Of a DNA stretch of 33,469 bases, positions 22,399 to 29,096 are shown piece after piece (the first letter of the stretch is position 1; each line of letters opens with the position of its first letter). Where the stretch lies: the IMG/VR virus record IMGVR_UViG_3300021440_000081, positions 1 through 33,469 of that record. One strand, written 5' to 3'. The notes under the pieces were generated by a model, which saw only the letters and a program-made list of their open reading frames with translations, was not told the DNA's origin and did not search any database. Source of the DNA: a virus. The position numbers were made by a program, and so were the translations under genes.

Positions 22399-24503
22399 GC
22401 TACAGCGTTCAATTAGATGTAAACCACGCGCTAGACACCGCGCAATTTAAGGCTTTAGCTGGAGGCAAGGTTTGGATTGGCGTACCAGATGGGAGCCCTG
22501 CAACGGTTTCTGGTGATCGCATTCAAATCTATTTGGCGCGCCAGGGTTTGGCCGATTTAGCAATCGCTCAGCCACTCGAAATTGGCCCAGGCGGCCAGGT
22601 CATGTACAGCGGAACGCCTGCACAGATTAAAGTCCTTGTGCCGTACTGCGTTCAGATCATGAATTCTTTTGGGATCCAGAAATACTATACGCCAAAAAGT
22701 AATGGATACATTGAAAAGTTTATTTCTATTGACGCGTCAATAGCATCATTATCTACAGCGGTAAAAACTGTATCAATATACGCCGATTTATCGACTGCAT
22801 TAGCATCGGCAACGATTGGTCAGCAATTATCTCTATTAGGTCATACATCGCCAAATATCGGTGGAGGTATATTTGATGTAGTTAGTTCTACCGGTTTAAC
22901 TCCCGACACAGGAACCACTGTCGTAAACGGTGCCAAGGCCGCAGTGCGCCAAAACCAGTCGCCACTAACGCCTCAAATGTTCGGCGCGCTTGGAAATATC
23001 GCTGGGCCGAACTATGCAGATGTAACAGCAGCGCATGACGATACTCAAGCGTTTAAAGACATGTTTGCAAAAAATATGGCTTGGGAAATACCGTTGGTGC
23101 CGTATGGATACAAAATCACAGATAAACTATCGATAAATTCAGATGGGAAATGCTACGCAAATCTACGCCCAACAACTGCAATAGGAGCGCTACCTAACGA
23201 CTATGACCGTTTTTGCGTCGCGATCGAAGAGTCTGGATACCCAGTAAAGCGCCGCATAGAGGGGCTAAAGGTAGAGGGTAACGTCACGGTAAGGGCAGCC
23301 GGTGTAAATGGCATTAGAAACGATTGTTATAACTCCATCCTTGTCGGATGCAGCGCACCACAATTAAACTTTGGAATTGTCGCCCGCTCATTTTCTCAAA
23401 CATATTTAAAGTGCAATGCATGGCAATGCAATACTAATTTTTCGGCATATGCGCGAGACACTAGCCATGAAATAAACACACTGACGATTGACGGCGGAAA
23501 CTACGACACCCCTGTTAATAAATCGGCTGTGATTGGCGACTTGACGTGGACAGACTCTATGACGTCTGGGAATTCACATGGGGTTGTAATTAATGTTGTA
23601 AACGGCGCCAATTTTGACGGCGGGGAATTTGCAATTGATAACTGCAGCGCAGTGAATATTGAAGGAATTTACATAGAAAGTTCTGTTTCAGATAAATTAA
23701 TCACTCTGGGCGGAGCGTTTGATGGATCACTCAAATCCGTAACAATACATAAAAACTTTCTTAAAAATGCAAAATATGCTGTTTACTGCAATACCGCTGT
23801 AGATGACTTAAATGTTGGGCCAAACTTTGTAACTCAGGTCACTATTAATGAGGTGCGCCTATCAAGCGATATTTACGGAATTACATACCGTCCAGGCGTA
23901 TCAATTGGAAGCTTTGGAAGCGGTCAAGCCATAGGAATAGCTTTTAGGAGCCTTGCCACCGCTTCAATCCAGTTTGGCGCGTTTACGATTGAGCGCGAGG
24001 GACTGCTGAGAGGTGTGCAAAATGCGGAGGCTGTGCCCGCGAAGTGGTATCCAAGCGGTAAATATAGAGACGGAGTAACAGAATATCTAAATATTTCTGC
24101 GTCAAGCTGTGCCTTCTACACTACGCCGTCAACTGGCAAAGCAGGAACTGTCGCCGGTACAAACTTTACCTTTACAACTCTTGCGGATTGTTACGCCTTT
24201 AACGGTGGAGATAGGATTGTTACAGTTCCGGCGGGTGCTGTTTATATAAGATCAGTAAACTATGAAACTGGGGTTGCTGTAATAGACGGCGGGGTTACTG
24301 CGCCAGGTGCAGCAACAATAAGCCAAGTTGCAGTGACTAAGCACGCAAAAACCATAACTCTAACCGGAGCCGCACCAGCAGCGGGAACTTGGAGCGTTGG
24401 CGACATTTGTGAAAATGGAATAGTAGCAGTTGGGACGCCAAAGGGGTGGCGCTGCACAGTTGCCGGAACTCCTGGTACATGGGTAAGTGAAGGAAACCTA
24501 TAG
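22395..24503 (+). CDS. Tailspike with P22-type head-binding domain
   Basis: 702 residues (P22 gp9 is 667). Residues 1 to about 110 resemble the P22 tailspike head-binding domain: F-K-A-L-A-G-G-K-V-W-I-G, then R-I-Q-I-Y-L-A, P-L-E-I-G-P-G-G-Q-V-M-Y-S-G, and V-P-Y-C-V-Q-I. From about 185 (T-P-Q-M-F-G-A-L-G) to about 540 a right-handed beta-helix fold is likely, the part that binds or degrades surface polysaccharide. The end (P-K-G-W-R-C-T-V-A-G-T-P-G-T-W-V-S) is a common tailspike cap. This is the host-range determinant, and the last late gene. Confidence 0.9.
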   Translation: MSYSVQLDVNHALDTAQFKALAGGKVWIGVPDGSPATVSGDRIQIYLARQGLADLAIAQPLEIGPGGQVMYSGTPAQIKVLVPYCVQIMNSFGIQKYYTPKSNGYIEKFISIDASIASLSTAVKTVSIYADLSTALASATIGQQLSLLGHTSPNIGGGIFDVVSSTGLTPDTGTTVVNGAKAAVRQNQSPLTPQMFGALGNIAGPNYADVTAAHDDTQAFKDMFAKNMAWEIPLVPYGYKITDKLSINSDGKCYANLRPTTAIGALPNDYDRFCVAIEESGYPVKRRIEGLKVEGNVTVRAAGVNGIRNDCYNSILVGCSAPQLNFGIVARSFSQTYLKCNAWQCNTNFSAYARDTSHEINTLTIDGGNYDTPVNKSAVIGDLTWTDSMTSGNSHGVVINVVNGANFDGGEFAIDNCSAVNIEGIYIESSVSDKLITLGGAFDGSLKSVTIHKNFLKNAKYAVYCNTAVDDLNVGPNFVTQVTINEVRLSSDIYGITYRPGVSIGSFGSGQAIGIAFRSLATASIQFGAFTIEREGLLRGVQNAEAVPAKWYPSGKYRDGVTEYLNISASSCAFYTTPSTGKAGTVAGTNFTFTTLADCYAFNGGDRIVTVPAGAVYIRSVNYETGVAVIDGGVTAPGAATISQVAVTKHAKTITLTGAAPAAGTWSVGDICENGIVAVGTPKGWRCTVAGTPGTWVSEGNL

Positions 24504-24507
24504 AGTT

Positions 24508-24939
24508 CTAAAACCCCGAACATAAAACATTGAATTTCGTAAACCGGTATGCGTCGTCTGCGTGCCGTTTGCGCTCTTCTTGAATTTCTTTCAGGCAAAC
24601 ATCGTTCACGTCTTTAAGTAAACAATTTGCCTGCAGCTCCACCTCTTCTTCATACTTGTCCTTGTTCGGATACTCAAAAAACAGAGTTATTTTTATATCC
24701 CAGGTAAAGCGCATTTTTGTAAAAACCGGGTTGCGTTTATTCCTAACTAAATCAGGCGCCAAAATCCGCGCCATAGGGTTAGCGTGCGAAACTTTCGTAG
24801 TGACAACAGATCGCTCATCAAACGGGTTTAAATCCTCCCACTCAAGCGACAGGCCTTTGATCATCTTGCGCGCCCGAGTAACTTCGTTCTGATTTCCAGA
24901 ATTGAGCATCTTTACGATGTTGTTCGCTATCGGTATCAT
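24508..24939 (-). CDS. Unknown early protein under its own leftward promoter
   Basis: 143 residues, unrecognised. It seems to have an N-terminal helical part (A-N-N-I-V-K-M-L-N-S-G-N), a central beta-like part (F-T-W-D-I-K-I-T-L-F-F-E-Y-P) and a charged C-terminal helix (E-I-Q-E-E-R-K-R-H-A-D-D-A-Y-R). It is convergent with the tailspike, only 4 bases apart, with no terminator seen between them. Its promoter is a near copy of the one that drives the recombination operon, so it is probably made at the same early time. Confidence 0.6.
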   Translation of the reverse strand: MIPIANNIVKMLNSGNQNEVTRARKMIKGLSLEWEDLNPFDERSVVTTKVSHANPMARILAPDLVRNKRNPVFTKMRFTWDIKITLFFEYPNKDKYEEEVELQANCLLKDVNDVCLKEIQEERKRHADDAYRFTKFNVLCSGF

Positions 24940-24967
24940 TTGAACTACTCTTTAAAAGTTAATGTAC

Positions 24968-25012
24968 TTAACATATTAGGCGCAAGACAATGTAAAGTCA
25001 ATGCAGACTAAC
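24968..25012 (-). promoter_or_regulatory. Leftward early promoter, copy 2
   Basis: On the minus strand: GTTAGTCT, then -35 TTGACT (25001-24996), 17-base spacer, -10 TAATAT (24978-24973). It aligns without gaps over 45 bases to the promoter at 27282-27326; the matching blocks are GTTAGTCT, TTGACTT, GCGCCTAAT and TGTTAA. Confidence 0.75.
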
Positions 25013-25015
25013 TAT

Positions 25016-25642
25016 TTAAATCCAGCCGTTTTTTGTGTCGTATGCAATTAGCATCTGCTCAAGCCGTTCGACGTCTTCATAGAATCGAATGCACTCAGCC
25101 TGCATGTTTTTGATGTATGGCTCATCGCGATAGACGCGCTTTAAGAATGCAGGCATTCCTTTGCAGTAGCACATAAAGTCCAGCCAGTCCTCTTCCATTA
25201 CCCATAGACCGGTTTGAATCTGTGCGGTGTGTTCGCTTGGCACTTTGCCTGATTCTAAAAGCTCAATCTGCAGGTCAGGCTTGCGGGTTTTAATCTCAAG
25301 CAACCCATGTTCTAGGCGGTAATCCGGCGAATACCCAACACCGCCTATGCCTTGGTGATTGATCGCAAATCCAAGCTTAGTGCCTTCATTGCCTGTTATC
25401 GTCTTGTAAAACTCAACCGCAAGCGGTTCCCACTCGTGCCCGCGTTCTGTGTCTGCATTGCCTTCCCAGTCCTTCCAGGCTTCGCCGCGATACCGTGCTG
25501 CGGCGATCTGCCTAGCGTACTTGTTGCGTGTTTTTCCTTCGCCCTTGGCAAGCACAAGCTTCATATTGCTTGCCGTTATCACCTGCGATCGCTGAAAGTC
25601 CCACTCAGCCGAATTTTGTTCGAAGTCGAATAACTCAAGCAT
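25016..25642 (-). CDS. YqaJ-type (lambda Exo-like) recombination exonuclease
   Basis: 208 residues. It would degrade one DNA strand from ends to make single-strand tails for the annealing protein encoded just upstream. Family motifs: R18-S with I-T-A-S (22-25), R-G-H-E-W-E-P-L-A (67-75), G-V-G-Y-S-P-D107-Y with L-L-E116-I-K118 as the metal-binding D...E-x-K core, and H-T-A-Q-I-Q-T-G (138-145). The start overlaps the ERF stop by 8 bases, so expression is coupled and stoichiometry linked. Confidence 0.92.
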   Translation of the reverse strand: MLELFDFEQNSAEWDFQRSQVITASNMKLVLAKGEGKTRNKYARQIAAARYRGEAWKDWEGNADTERGHEWEPLAVEFYKTITGNEGTKLGFAINHQGIGGVGYSPDYRLEHGLLEIKTRKPDLQIELLESGKVPSEHTAQIQTGLWVMEEDWLDFMCYCKGMPAFLKRVYRDEPYIKNMQAECIRFYEDVERLEQMLIAYDTKNGWI

Positions 25643-26369
25643 TCCCGGCTTCCTTCTCTTTTTTTTCGGCTCCTAAAAGCCATGCTTGGGCATCGTTAAA
25701 CATATGGCTTGGAACATTCTTTGGCTCACCAAGCCAGCCATAGAATTTCTCCTGATTAACCTCAGATAGGCGGTTAAAAATGGCCTCTAGGGTTTTTACT
25801 TGTCCATGTGATATAGACCTAGGCGATGACTGATTTCCGTCTTTATCGGCATCCTTGAACGTAAGGTTGAAGATGTCGCTCTGCAAATAGCGTTTAGCAT
25901 ACGCCCTAGAAGATGCCATACCGTGCACTTCTGTCTTGTTCACGTTCCCCTGGGCGCCCTTATTATCAAGCGGAAGGTCAATAAAATAGGTTTTGCTGTA
26001 CCCGCCGATATGGGAAACCTCGCAGGTTGTTCTAAACCACCAGGCAGGAACCTTGTCCGAGTCTTCCTGGTTGAACGACAAGCAGAAACCGCCATCCGTA
26101 TAAATTGGGCGAATTTCTTCAAGAACGGAGTCAAGGTCTGCATATGTAGACTTGGTTTGGCTGTTGTTTTTATTCTTTGTTATTGACTTGATTAAGCTTT
26201 GCACTCGCGTCATAGCGTGGTTGAATTCAATCTTCGACTGAATCTCAAATACTTCTTTGCGCATATCCAATACCGCACGCATTTTCTCAATGCTAACGTC
26301 CGGAGATTTTGCGAGCTCGCCAATCATCGCCAACATTGAATTCTGATCTACTACTATTAATTCACTCAT
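25635..26369 (-). CDS. erf: ERF-family single-strand annealing protein
   Basis: 244 residues from ATG 26369, which has GGGGG about 6 bases upstream; the frame is open to 26381. ERF of P22 (204 residues) is a ring-forming annealase needed to circularise the genome. The family core is present: F-N-H-A-M-T-R-V-Q-S, T-K-S-T-Y-A-D-L-D-S-V-L-E-E-I-R-P-I-Y, G-F-C-L-S-F-N, and a later S-S-R-A-Y-A-K-R-Y-L stretch. It pairs with the YqaJ exonuclease downstream as a Red-like system. The start overlaps the upstream stop. Confidence 0.92.
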   Translation of the reverse strand: MSELIVVDQNSMLAMIGELAKSPDVSIEKMRAVLDMRKEVFEIQSKIEFNHAMTRVQSLIKSITKNKNNSQTKSTYADLDSVLEEIRPIYTDGGFCLSFNQEDSDKVPAWWFRTTCEVSHIGGYSKTYFIDLPLDNKGAQGNVNKTEVHGMASSRAYAKRYLQSDIFNLTFKDADKDGNQSSPRSISHGQVKTLEAIFNRLSEVNQEKFYGWLGEPKNVPSHMFNDAQAWLLGAEKKEKEAGNA

Positions 26370-26635
26370 AAATACCCCCACTGGCTTAAAATTTGTTTTA
26401 GTTCTTCTGGCGTGTCGATGCCTTTTGTACGTTCGCTATCTGAAACGAAGCATTCGTGACTTGATATTTCCGCGTTTGGATTTTCTGCAATAAATAAATT
26501 GCGGGAAACTAGCGCTAGAATTCCGTCAACCGATACCGCGCCGCGTTCCGCTGCAAGATCAATGTGCCTCTCCATCCGTTCGCGCACTTCATCACGCCCG
26601 CAGTGCATCTGCGAAAAGTCTATGTCATCGCTCAT
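26366..26635 (-). CDS. Unknown small early protein upstream of ERF
   Basis: 89 residues from ATG 26635 (an in-frame TTG at 26641 is less likely). It has E-V-R-E-R-M-E-R-H-I-D-L-A-A-E-R-G near the start and a C-terminal D-T-P-E-E-L-K-Q-I-L-S-Q-W-G-Y-L. Overlaps at both ends (ATGA) put it inside a coupled operon with the recombination genes; no family recognised. Confidence 0.65.
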   Translation of the reverse strand: MSDDIDFSQMHCGRDEVRERMERHIDLAAERGAVSVDGILALVSRNLFIAENPNAEISSHECFVSDSERTKGIDTPEELKQILSQWGYL

Positions 26636-26763
26636 CTGCAAGTAACCTCGAAAAATCGCTCGCTCAGCGGCGGCGGTATGTTGTTTAAAATGTACCAGGT
26701 CACGTCTAGGCCGTTTTGGTAGTAACGGTAAGGCGTTGGCACGTGGATGTAAGGCTCAAACAT
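26632..26763 (-). CDS. 43-residue early peptide
   Basis: ATG 26763 to TGA 26632, with the stop overlapping the next start as ATGA and the start overlapping the upstream gene as ATGTTTGA. The product is aromatic and proline rich (P-Y-I-H-V-P-T-P-Y-R-Y-Y, then N-N-I-P-P-P-L). Overlaps at both ends argue strongly for translation. Function unknown. Confidence 0.6.
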   Translation of the reverse strand: MFEPYIHVPTPYRYYQNGLDVTWYILNNIPPPLSERFFEVTCR

Positions 26764-26893
26764 CTTTAAGCGCCTTTGCTAAAAGCTCAGGAATCACACT
26801 AGAGCGCACAAGGCAGATCACAGAGTATGATTTACCTTTGAGTCCTAGAGTGCCTTTAAAGCCGGTTTCGTATGGCGTTATTATCAGTGACAT
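26756..26893 (-). CDS. 45-residue early peptide
   Basis: ATG 26893 to TGA 26756. It overlaps the end of the upstream gene by 38 bases and the next start by 8. The sequence looks like a small beta-rich domain with a helical tail (G-F-K-G-T-L-G-L-K-G-K-S-Y-S-V-I, then V-I-P-E-L-L-A-K-A-L-K). Function unknown. Confidence 0.6.
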   Translation of the reverse strand: MSLIITPYETGFKGTLGLKGKSYSVICLVRSSVIPELLAKALKDV

Positions 26894-27215
26894 AAGTGCT
26901 CCAGTGTAGGAAGTTTGCAGCCGTTTCAACAAAATGCAAAAATTGCGGAGGATCTTTAAACAAAAAGAATAGCATTGATTCTGGCGTGAAATTGGCTGCA
27001 GTCATTGATTGGCAGTGTATCGCATCGGCGTCAATAATCAGGCTTGCGTCAAGACTTGTGCCCGTATCCTGAGAGTATATAAGCGCCCGAGCGATCATGT
27101 AATTGCGCAGGCGTTGGCAGTAATCATCGGGGGATTCTTGGTAAAGATCGACAAGAATTTGGCCGAACAAATCCGCGCCAGGTATGCAGTCTTTATTGAT
27201 TTTCACGGTTTTCAT
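26856..27215 (-). CDS. Unknown early protein, first gene of the leftward recombination operon
   Basis: About 119 residues from ATG 27215. The start is not settled: GGAGG abuts that ATG with no spacing, while GTG 27206 lies 9 bases from the same GGAGG, and a GTG at 27233 lacks a ribosome site. Helical N-terminal half (L-V-D-L-Y-Q-E-S-P-D-D-Y-C-Q-R-L-R-N-Y) and a hydrophobic C-terminal part (F-L-F-K-D-P-P-Q-F-L-H-F). Family not recognised. Confidence 0.6.
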   Translation of the reverse strand: MKTVKINKDCIPGADLFGQILVDLYQESPDDYCQRLRNYMIARALIYSQDTGTSLDASLIIDADAIHCQSMTAANFTPESMLFFLFKDPPQFLHFVETAANFLHWSTYVTDNNAIRNRL

Positions 27216-27281
27216 CCTCCAAATATGTCTCACTAAGAAGTGCTGCGAAGTACATAATAAAAAATACAGTTACCTCTGTTG

Positions 27282-27326
27282 TTAACAGATTAGGCGCCTT
27301 AACTTTAAAAGTCAACATAGACTAAC
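27282..27326 (-). promoter_or_regulatory. Leftward early promoter (PL-like), copy 1
   Basis: On the minus strand: GTTAGTCT, -35 TTGACT (27315-27310), 17-base spacer, -10 TAATCT (27292-27287). It lies about 70 bases before the first gene of the recombination operon. It contains ACTTT-A-AAAGT, a small inverted repeat over the -35/spacer that could be a Cro or repressor site. Confidence 0.75.
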
Positions 27327-27332
27327 TTTTTC

Positions 27333-27360
27333 TTGCAATTATTTTTTGTCGTAGTAGATT
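27333..27360 (+). promoter_or_regulatory. Possible rightward promoter for the Cro-like gene
   Basis: TTGCAA (27333-27338), 16-base spacer, TAGATT (27355-27360), divergent from the PL-like promoter. GATACTGTT occurs twice just downstream (27362-27370 and 27395-27403). Weaker than the leftward promoter. Confidence 0.35.
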
Positions 27361-27372
27361 AGATACTGTTGT

Positions 27373-27456
27373 GAATCACCCTGGGGGACAAGTGGATACT
27401 GTTTTCAGTAGGGCAGCTATCTGGCCGATAAGCAAACGGTGGGCCTAGGGTGATTC
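27373..27456 (+). repeat. 10-base inverted repeat in the Cro leader
   Basis: GAATCACCCT (27373-27382) and its exact complement AGGGTGATTC (27447-27456), separated by 64 bases; the match continues for two of three more bases inward. In RNA the arms would close a large loop ending 13 bases before the Cro ribosome site; in DNA they could be a pair of protein-binding sites. Confidence 0.6.
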
Positions 27457-27480
27457 TAAATAACAACTGGAGGATTAAAT

Positions 27481-27669
27481 TTGTTAGTAACCGACGCAAT
27501 AAAACACTTCTGCGGAGAGAAGGGAAACCGTGCGCAACTTTCACGGAAGCTAGGCCTATCTAAAGCCTCTGTATCGGCCTGGGGCGAGTACGTTCCTGAG
27601 TACCTGGCCTACAAGCTGCAGGTGCAGACAAACAACAAGCTCAAGGCTTGCCCTGAGCACTACGAGTAA
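27481..27669 (+). CDS. cro: Cro-like helix-turn-helix repressor with TTG start
   Basis: 62 residues, almost the length of P22 Cro (61). TTG 27481 is preceded by GGAGG with 7 bases spacing, which decides the start. The helix-turn-helix is R-A-Q-L-S-R-K-L-G-L-S-K-A-S-V-S-A-W, followed by Y-V-P-E-Y-L-A-Y-K-L-Q-V-Q-T, the same arrangement as P22 Cro (V-I-P-E-x-x-A-Y-R-L). In P22, Cro lowers early transcription by binding operators at PR and PL. Here the expected divergent CI gene is missing: only about 250 bases separate this gene from the leftward operon. Confidence 0.85.
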   Translation: MLVTDAIKHFCGEKGNRAQLSRKLGLSKASVSAWGEYVPEYLAYKLQVQTNNKLKACPEHYE

Positions 27670-27707
27670 CGCTATGTCCTGGTGGAAAATCTCGCATACG
27701 CGGAATA

Positions 27708-27734
27708 GCGGGTTCGATTCCAGCCTTAGCTCCA
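27708..27734 (+). other. tRNA/tmRNA 3'-end-like segment
   Basis: The sequence reads GCGGG, T-loop TTCGATT, CCAGC (T-stem with one mismatch), then CTTAGCTCCA. This is close to the 3' end of tRNA-Ala or tmRNA genes, which are common attachment sites. No matching 5' half is present, so it is not an RNA gene. It could be a remnant attP core or coincidence; no integrase is visible. Confidence 0.25.
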
Positions 27735-27753
27735 CTTAATGGGAGAAGCCGTT

Positions 27754-27918
27754 ATGAACCAAGAATTTGAGCAGTATTGCCCAGTATGCGGAAGAACAAT
27801 AACTACTGACAACGTGCAAGAATTTATCAGTGGTGATCATGACGGACTATTGTTTGTGCATGACGCTATTCCGCACGATGATTTAGATATAGCTGCTTTG
27901 AGGTCAGGTATTCAGTAA
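27754..27918 (+). CDS. 54-residue protein with CxxC motif, conserved in phages
   Basis: ATG 27754 follows GGGAGAAGCC. Y-C-P-V-C-G-R-T-I near the start is half of a zinc-ribbon-like site. The C-terminal V-H-D-A-I-P-H-D-D-L-D-I-A-A-L is a pattern I associate with small conserved early phage proteins. Its stop overlaps the next start (TAATG). Function unknown. Confidence 0.65.
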   Translation: MNQEFEQYCPVCGRTITTDNVQEFISGDHDGLLFVHDAIPHDDLDIAALRSGIQ

Positions 27919-28148
27919 TGCCATGTGTTGTTACGAAAAATTCGGTTATATGCTACCCAAAGCACACATGCGTGCATCTTAAAACATACGGCGCAAATGT
28001 TTGGATGGAATATCACACATACCTAGGCCCAACATTCTATCGCAGCGAAAACATGATCGCTCCAATCTATACGCCAAGCAAGAAAACATGGCAGGCGTTT
28101 GATAGGTGGATGAACGAGCAAACCCCTCTTGCATCCGCTCAAGTCTGA
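27918..28148 (+). CDS. Unknown 76-residue early protein
   Basis: ATG 27918 overlaps the preceding stop. The sequence has three Cys and several aromatic residues (C-V-V-T-K-N-S-V-I-C-Y, then W-M-E-Y-H-T-Y-L-G-P-T-F-Y). No family recognised. It belongs to the short operon downstream of Cro. Confidence 0.6.
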   Translation: MPCVVTKNSVICYPKHTCVHLKTYGANVWMEYHTYLGPTFYRSENMIAPIYTPSKKTWQAFDRWMNEQTPLASAQV

Positions 28149-28162
28149 GCTATAAGGCAGAT

Positions 28163-28402
28163 ATGCACTCACATGACACCAAATGGGTACAAGAACAATT
28201 GGCCCTGATGCCGTCTCAAATGCGCGATCAGGTGCTTAAAAAGTATGAGGCCGTATATTCGCAAGTTGTAAGCGAGAATGCCGGGAAAATAGCCGCAGAA
28301 GGCCTCGCAAGGCGTGAGGCCAACACCAGGCTGCGCGAGTGCGTTGATAAATTTGGCCTTGCCTATGGTGGGCAGACTATAAGTCCGCCTAGAGTTAAAT
28401 GA
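28163..28402 (+). CDS. Conserved small helical phage protein (unknown)
   Basis: 79 residues from ATG 28163 with AAGG upstream; the frame is open to 28106 but the better ribosome site and the family-like start (H-D-T-K-W-V-Q-E-Q-L-A-L-M-P) fit 28163. Helical, with A-R-R-E-A-N-T-R-L-R-E-C-V near the end. This pattern occurs in small proteins just upstream of replication genes in other phages, though no function is established. A terminator follows immediately. Confidence 0.65.
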   Translation: MHSHDTKWVQEQLALMPSQMRDQVLKKYEAVYSQVVSENAGKIAAEGLARREANTRLRECVDKFGLAYGGQTISPPRVK

Positions 28403-28425
28403 ACCGCTGACAATGCGGTTTTTTT
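28402..28425 (+). terminator. Intrinsic terminator ending the Cro operon
   Basis: AACCGC (28402-28407), 7-base loop, GCGGTT (28415-28420), then a T-run to 28425. It separates the Cro operon from the non-coding region. Confidence 0.8.
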
Positions 28426-28438
28426 ATGCCACAAAAAA

Positions 28439-28472
28439 GGGGGTTGACCTGCGAAAGGCAACCCCCTATTCT
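28439..28472. promoter_or_regulatory. Hairpin GGGGGTTG/CAACCCCC overlapping a candidate promoter
   Basis: An 8-bp stem with a 12-base loop (28439-28466). On the minus strand it is followed by six T, a good leftward terminator. On the + strand TTGACC (28444-28449), 17-base spacer and TATTCT (28467-28472) form a near-consensus promoter within the same bases. A transcript from it would start near 28480, at the next hairpin ATTCGG/CCGAAT (28480-28499). Confidence 0.55.
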
Positions 28473-28967
28473 TTTGCACATTCGGGGTGGAATCCGAATC
28501 GACACGTGAACAACAAGAAGATATATCGACTGGCCCGAATATGCGGCCATATTAACTTGCGTTCATGCGTCTTTCAACCACCACCGAATAGATCGGGGTT
28601 TAATGTCACCCTGTCCCATTGCGCCGTGAATGCAGAGTAATCGCCTGCAGGAGCGAACACGGTTAGAAGTGAATGCGCGGTACCCGGTAAAACGGGATGA
28701 GGCAAACAGCGAACGCGGGTCAGGATGGCAGATGGCGGGGGTTGTGGACTTGAGGGCGGGAATCGGGCAGAGGGCGCACCCTGTTACACGCAAGCACCAC
28801 TGTGGGTAACTAAGCCAGGCGGCACGTGAGATTGGCGGGAGAAGTTCCGCATGCCTATCGGCCTATACGGCGCGGTAGATCAGCCAGGCATGATGATCGA
28901 AATTACAGTGCTCAAAATAAGTAGCGGGGGTTTAGTGCCCTCTGACCTTGGTGCGTCTGTTACCGCG

Positions 28968-29024
28968 ATTTAGTTAAATATTTTTACTTATCTAGTTGTG
29001 CAACTAAATTTTGTGCCATAGAAT
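28968..29024 (+). promoter_or_regulatory. Promoter and palindromic operator for the replication operon
   Basis: TTGTGC (28996-29001), 17-base spacer, TAGAAT (29019-29024). The palindrome TAGTTG-TG-CAACTA (28993-29006) covers the -35 hexamer, and ATTTAGTT (28968-28975) pairs with AACTAAAT (29002-29009). A dimeric regulator, possibly the Cro-like protein, could bind here. Confidence 0.6.
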
Positions 29025-29054
29025 TGCATAAGCCAGTGTCGAAAACTGGAAACA

Positions 29055-29096
29055 ATGAACGCAGAAGCTCGCTTTGATGTGGCTCCTGTGCCGTAA
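29055..29096 (+). CDS. 13-codon leader peptide ahead of the helicase
   Basis: ATG 29055 preceded by TGGAAAC; product M-N-A-E-A-R-F-D-V-A-P-V-P. The reading frame covers the whole left arm of the long inverted repeat (29065-29082). A ribosome translating it would keep that arm unpaired, which would free the helicase start region. Support is position and the overlap with the stem. Confidence 0.5.
   Translation: MNAEARFDVAPVP

Larger units (their letters stand above)
28426..29054 (+). ncRNA. Long region without a clear gene; candidate structured/regulatory RNA
   Basis: No convincing coding frame in over 600 bases, in an otherwise densely packed genome. Hairpins seen: 28480-28499, TGGCC/GGCCA near 28530-28550, CCCG/CGGG near 28683-28695, AGGG-CGCA-CCCT (28771-28782), GTTAC/GTAAC (28783-28810), CATGCCT/AGGCATG (28850-28892). 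Segment 28752-28777 is complementary to two downstream sites: 28752-28761 to 29101-29110 (10 of 10) and 28768-28777 to 28935-28944 (10 pairs including one G-U). This layout, upstream of replication genes, recalls the P4 immunity region, but no RNA family is recognised by sequence and short complementarities can arise by chance. Confidence 0.35.

Noticed and set aside
27674-27739. 21-codon frame over the tRNA-like segment
   Set aside because: Very short, no clear ribosome site, not overlapping its neighbours as most genes here do.
27700-27740. A complete tRNA gene
   Set aside because: Only the T-arm and acceptor 3' side are present; no matching 5' acceptor strand, D-arm or anticodon arm could be found upstream.
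28413-28640. 75-codon + strand frame after the Cro operon
   Set aside because: Its start lies in the terminator stem and it runs through the T-run and the next hairpin; more likely chance in a structured region.
28563-28793. 76-codon minus-strand frame in the non-coding region
   Set aside because: No ribosome site, no promoter facing it, unusual Arg/Ser/Cys-rich composition. I considered an Icd/Ash-type phage protein but could not match the pattern with confidence. Worth a database search.
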